DNA of 22,340 nucleotides, taken from assembly GCA_001664505.1 (NCBI GenBank), contig CP011806.1, positions 5,002,552 to 5,024,891 of the forward strand, read 5' to 3'. The notes beneath the pieces are model-generated. The model was not told the DNA's origin. It did no database searches and saw only the letters and a list, made by a program, of their open reading frames with translations. This stretch comes from Acidobacteria bacterium Mor1. GTDB taxonomy: Bacteria > Acidobacteriota > Polarisedimenticolia > Polarisedimenticolales > Polarisedimenticolaceae. Position 1 is the stretch's first letter, and each line of letters begins with the position of its first letter. The translations under genes were made by a program, and so were the position numbers. Below are positions 22,148-22,340 of the stretch, piece after piece.

Positions 22148-22340
22148 ATGGCAGACCCCTTCGAGAGCCGCGACCTGGAAGTGCTGGCCGAACGGGGAAT
22201 TTCCCCCGAGGAGGCCGATCGGCAGCTGGCCCTGTTCGCCCGGCCGCCGGCCTACGCGGCCCTGGCCCGCCCCTGCACCCCCGGCGACGGGGTAACGGTG
22301 CTCGACGATGCCGAGGCCGAACGCCTGCAAGGGCTCCACG
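22148..22340 (+). CDS. DUF4301-like protein, 5' part only
   Basis: ATG 22148, with GAGG about seven bases upstream, opens a frame that runs to the window edge (64 codons). The residues FESRDLEVLAERGISPEEAD, followed by RQLALFARPPAY and then CTPGDGVTVLDDAEAE, follow the pattern I associate with the N-terminus of DUF4301 proteins (a D..I..GIS....Q...F start and a GDGI..L segment). The match rests on a short N-terminal stretch from memory, so it is moderate. The function of DUF4301 is not established. It is divergent from addB across an 80-base region. Confidence 0.6.
   Translation, partial: MADPFESRDLEVLAERGISPEEADRQLALFARPPAYAALARPCTPGDGVTVLDDAEAERLQGLH

Overview
The window is a GC-rich stretch of a Gram-negative bacterial chromosome. 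The outer-membrane Omp85-type barrel and the AsmA-like protein imply two membranes. The mix of fasciclin, B-box zinc finger, DUF2164, DUF4301, patatin-Omp85 and AddAB genes would suit Acidobacteriota or a myxobacterium-like lineage, but nothing here settles the phylum. No rRNA, tRNA, CRISPR array, insertion sequence or phage gene was seen. Base composition and codon use look even to the eye. The genes are packed tightly, with many 1-26 nt overlaps.

Layout. Positions 1-233 (minus) hold the start of a secreted fasciclin-domain protein. Positions 504-2678 (minus) encode a large AsmA-like membrane protein. A short divergent promoter region follows, then a four-gene plus-strand operon (2785-6362): a TPR-AAA+ ATPase, a small multi-pass membrane protein, a TPR protein with two C-terminal membrane helices, and MutM. 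Converging on MutM are two minus-strand genes (6359-8727), a methyltransferase-like protein and a GT-B glycosyltransferase with an unusual inserted segment. Upstream of these, still minus, are SfsA and a coupled exported protein of unknown function (8857-10115). Plus-strand genes for alkyladenine glycosylase and a secreted HExxH protein follow (10159-11678), then a DUF2164 gene (minus) and a B-box zinc-finger membrane protein (plus, 12021-12959). A long minus block (12963-22067) carries a patatin-POTRA-barrel protein and the addA-addB nuclease-helicase pair. The window ends inside a divergent DUF4301-like gene.

How the genes work together. DNA repair is well represented: MutM (oxidised purines), Mpg (alkylated purines) and AddAB (double-strand-break end processing) lie within 17 kb, although they are in separate transcription units. 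The most promising candidate for an undescribed system is the AAA+/membrane/TPR-membrane operon. Its two membrane proteins share a transmembrane signature, which suggests a membrane-anchored remodelling machine driven by a Vps4/Cdc48-type ATPase. The patatin-barrel protein with up to three POTRA-like segments, the glycosyltransferase with a beta-rich insert, and the secreted HEVLH protein are further points of interest. All functions were assigned by reading motifs; no database search was run.
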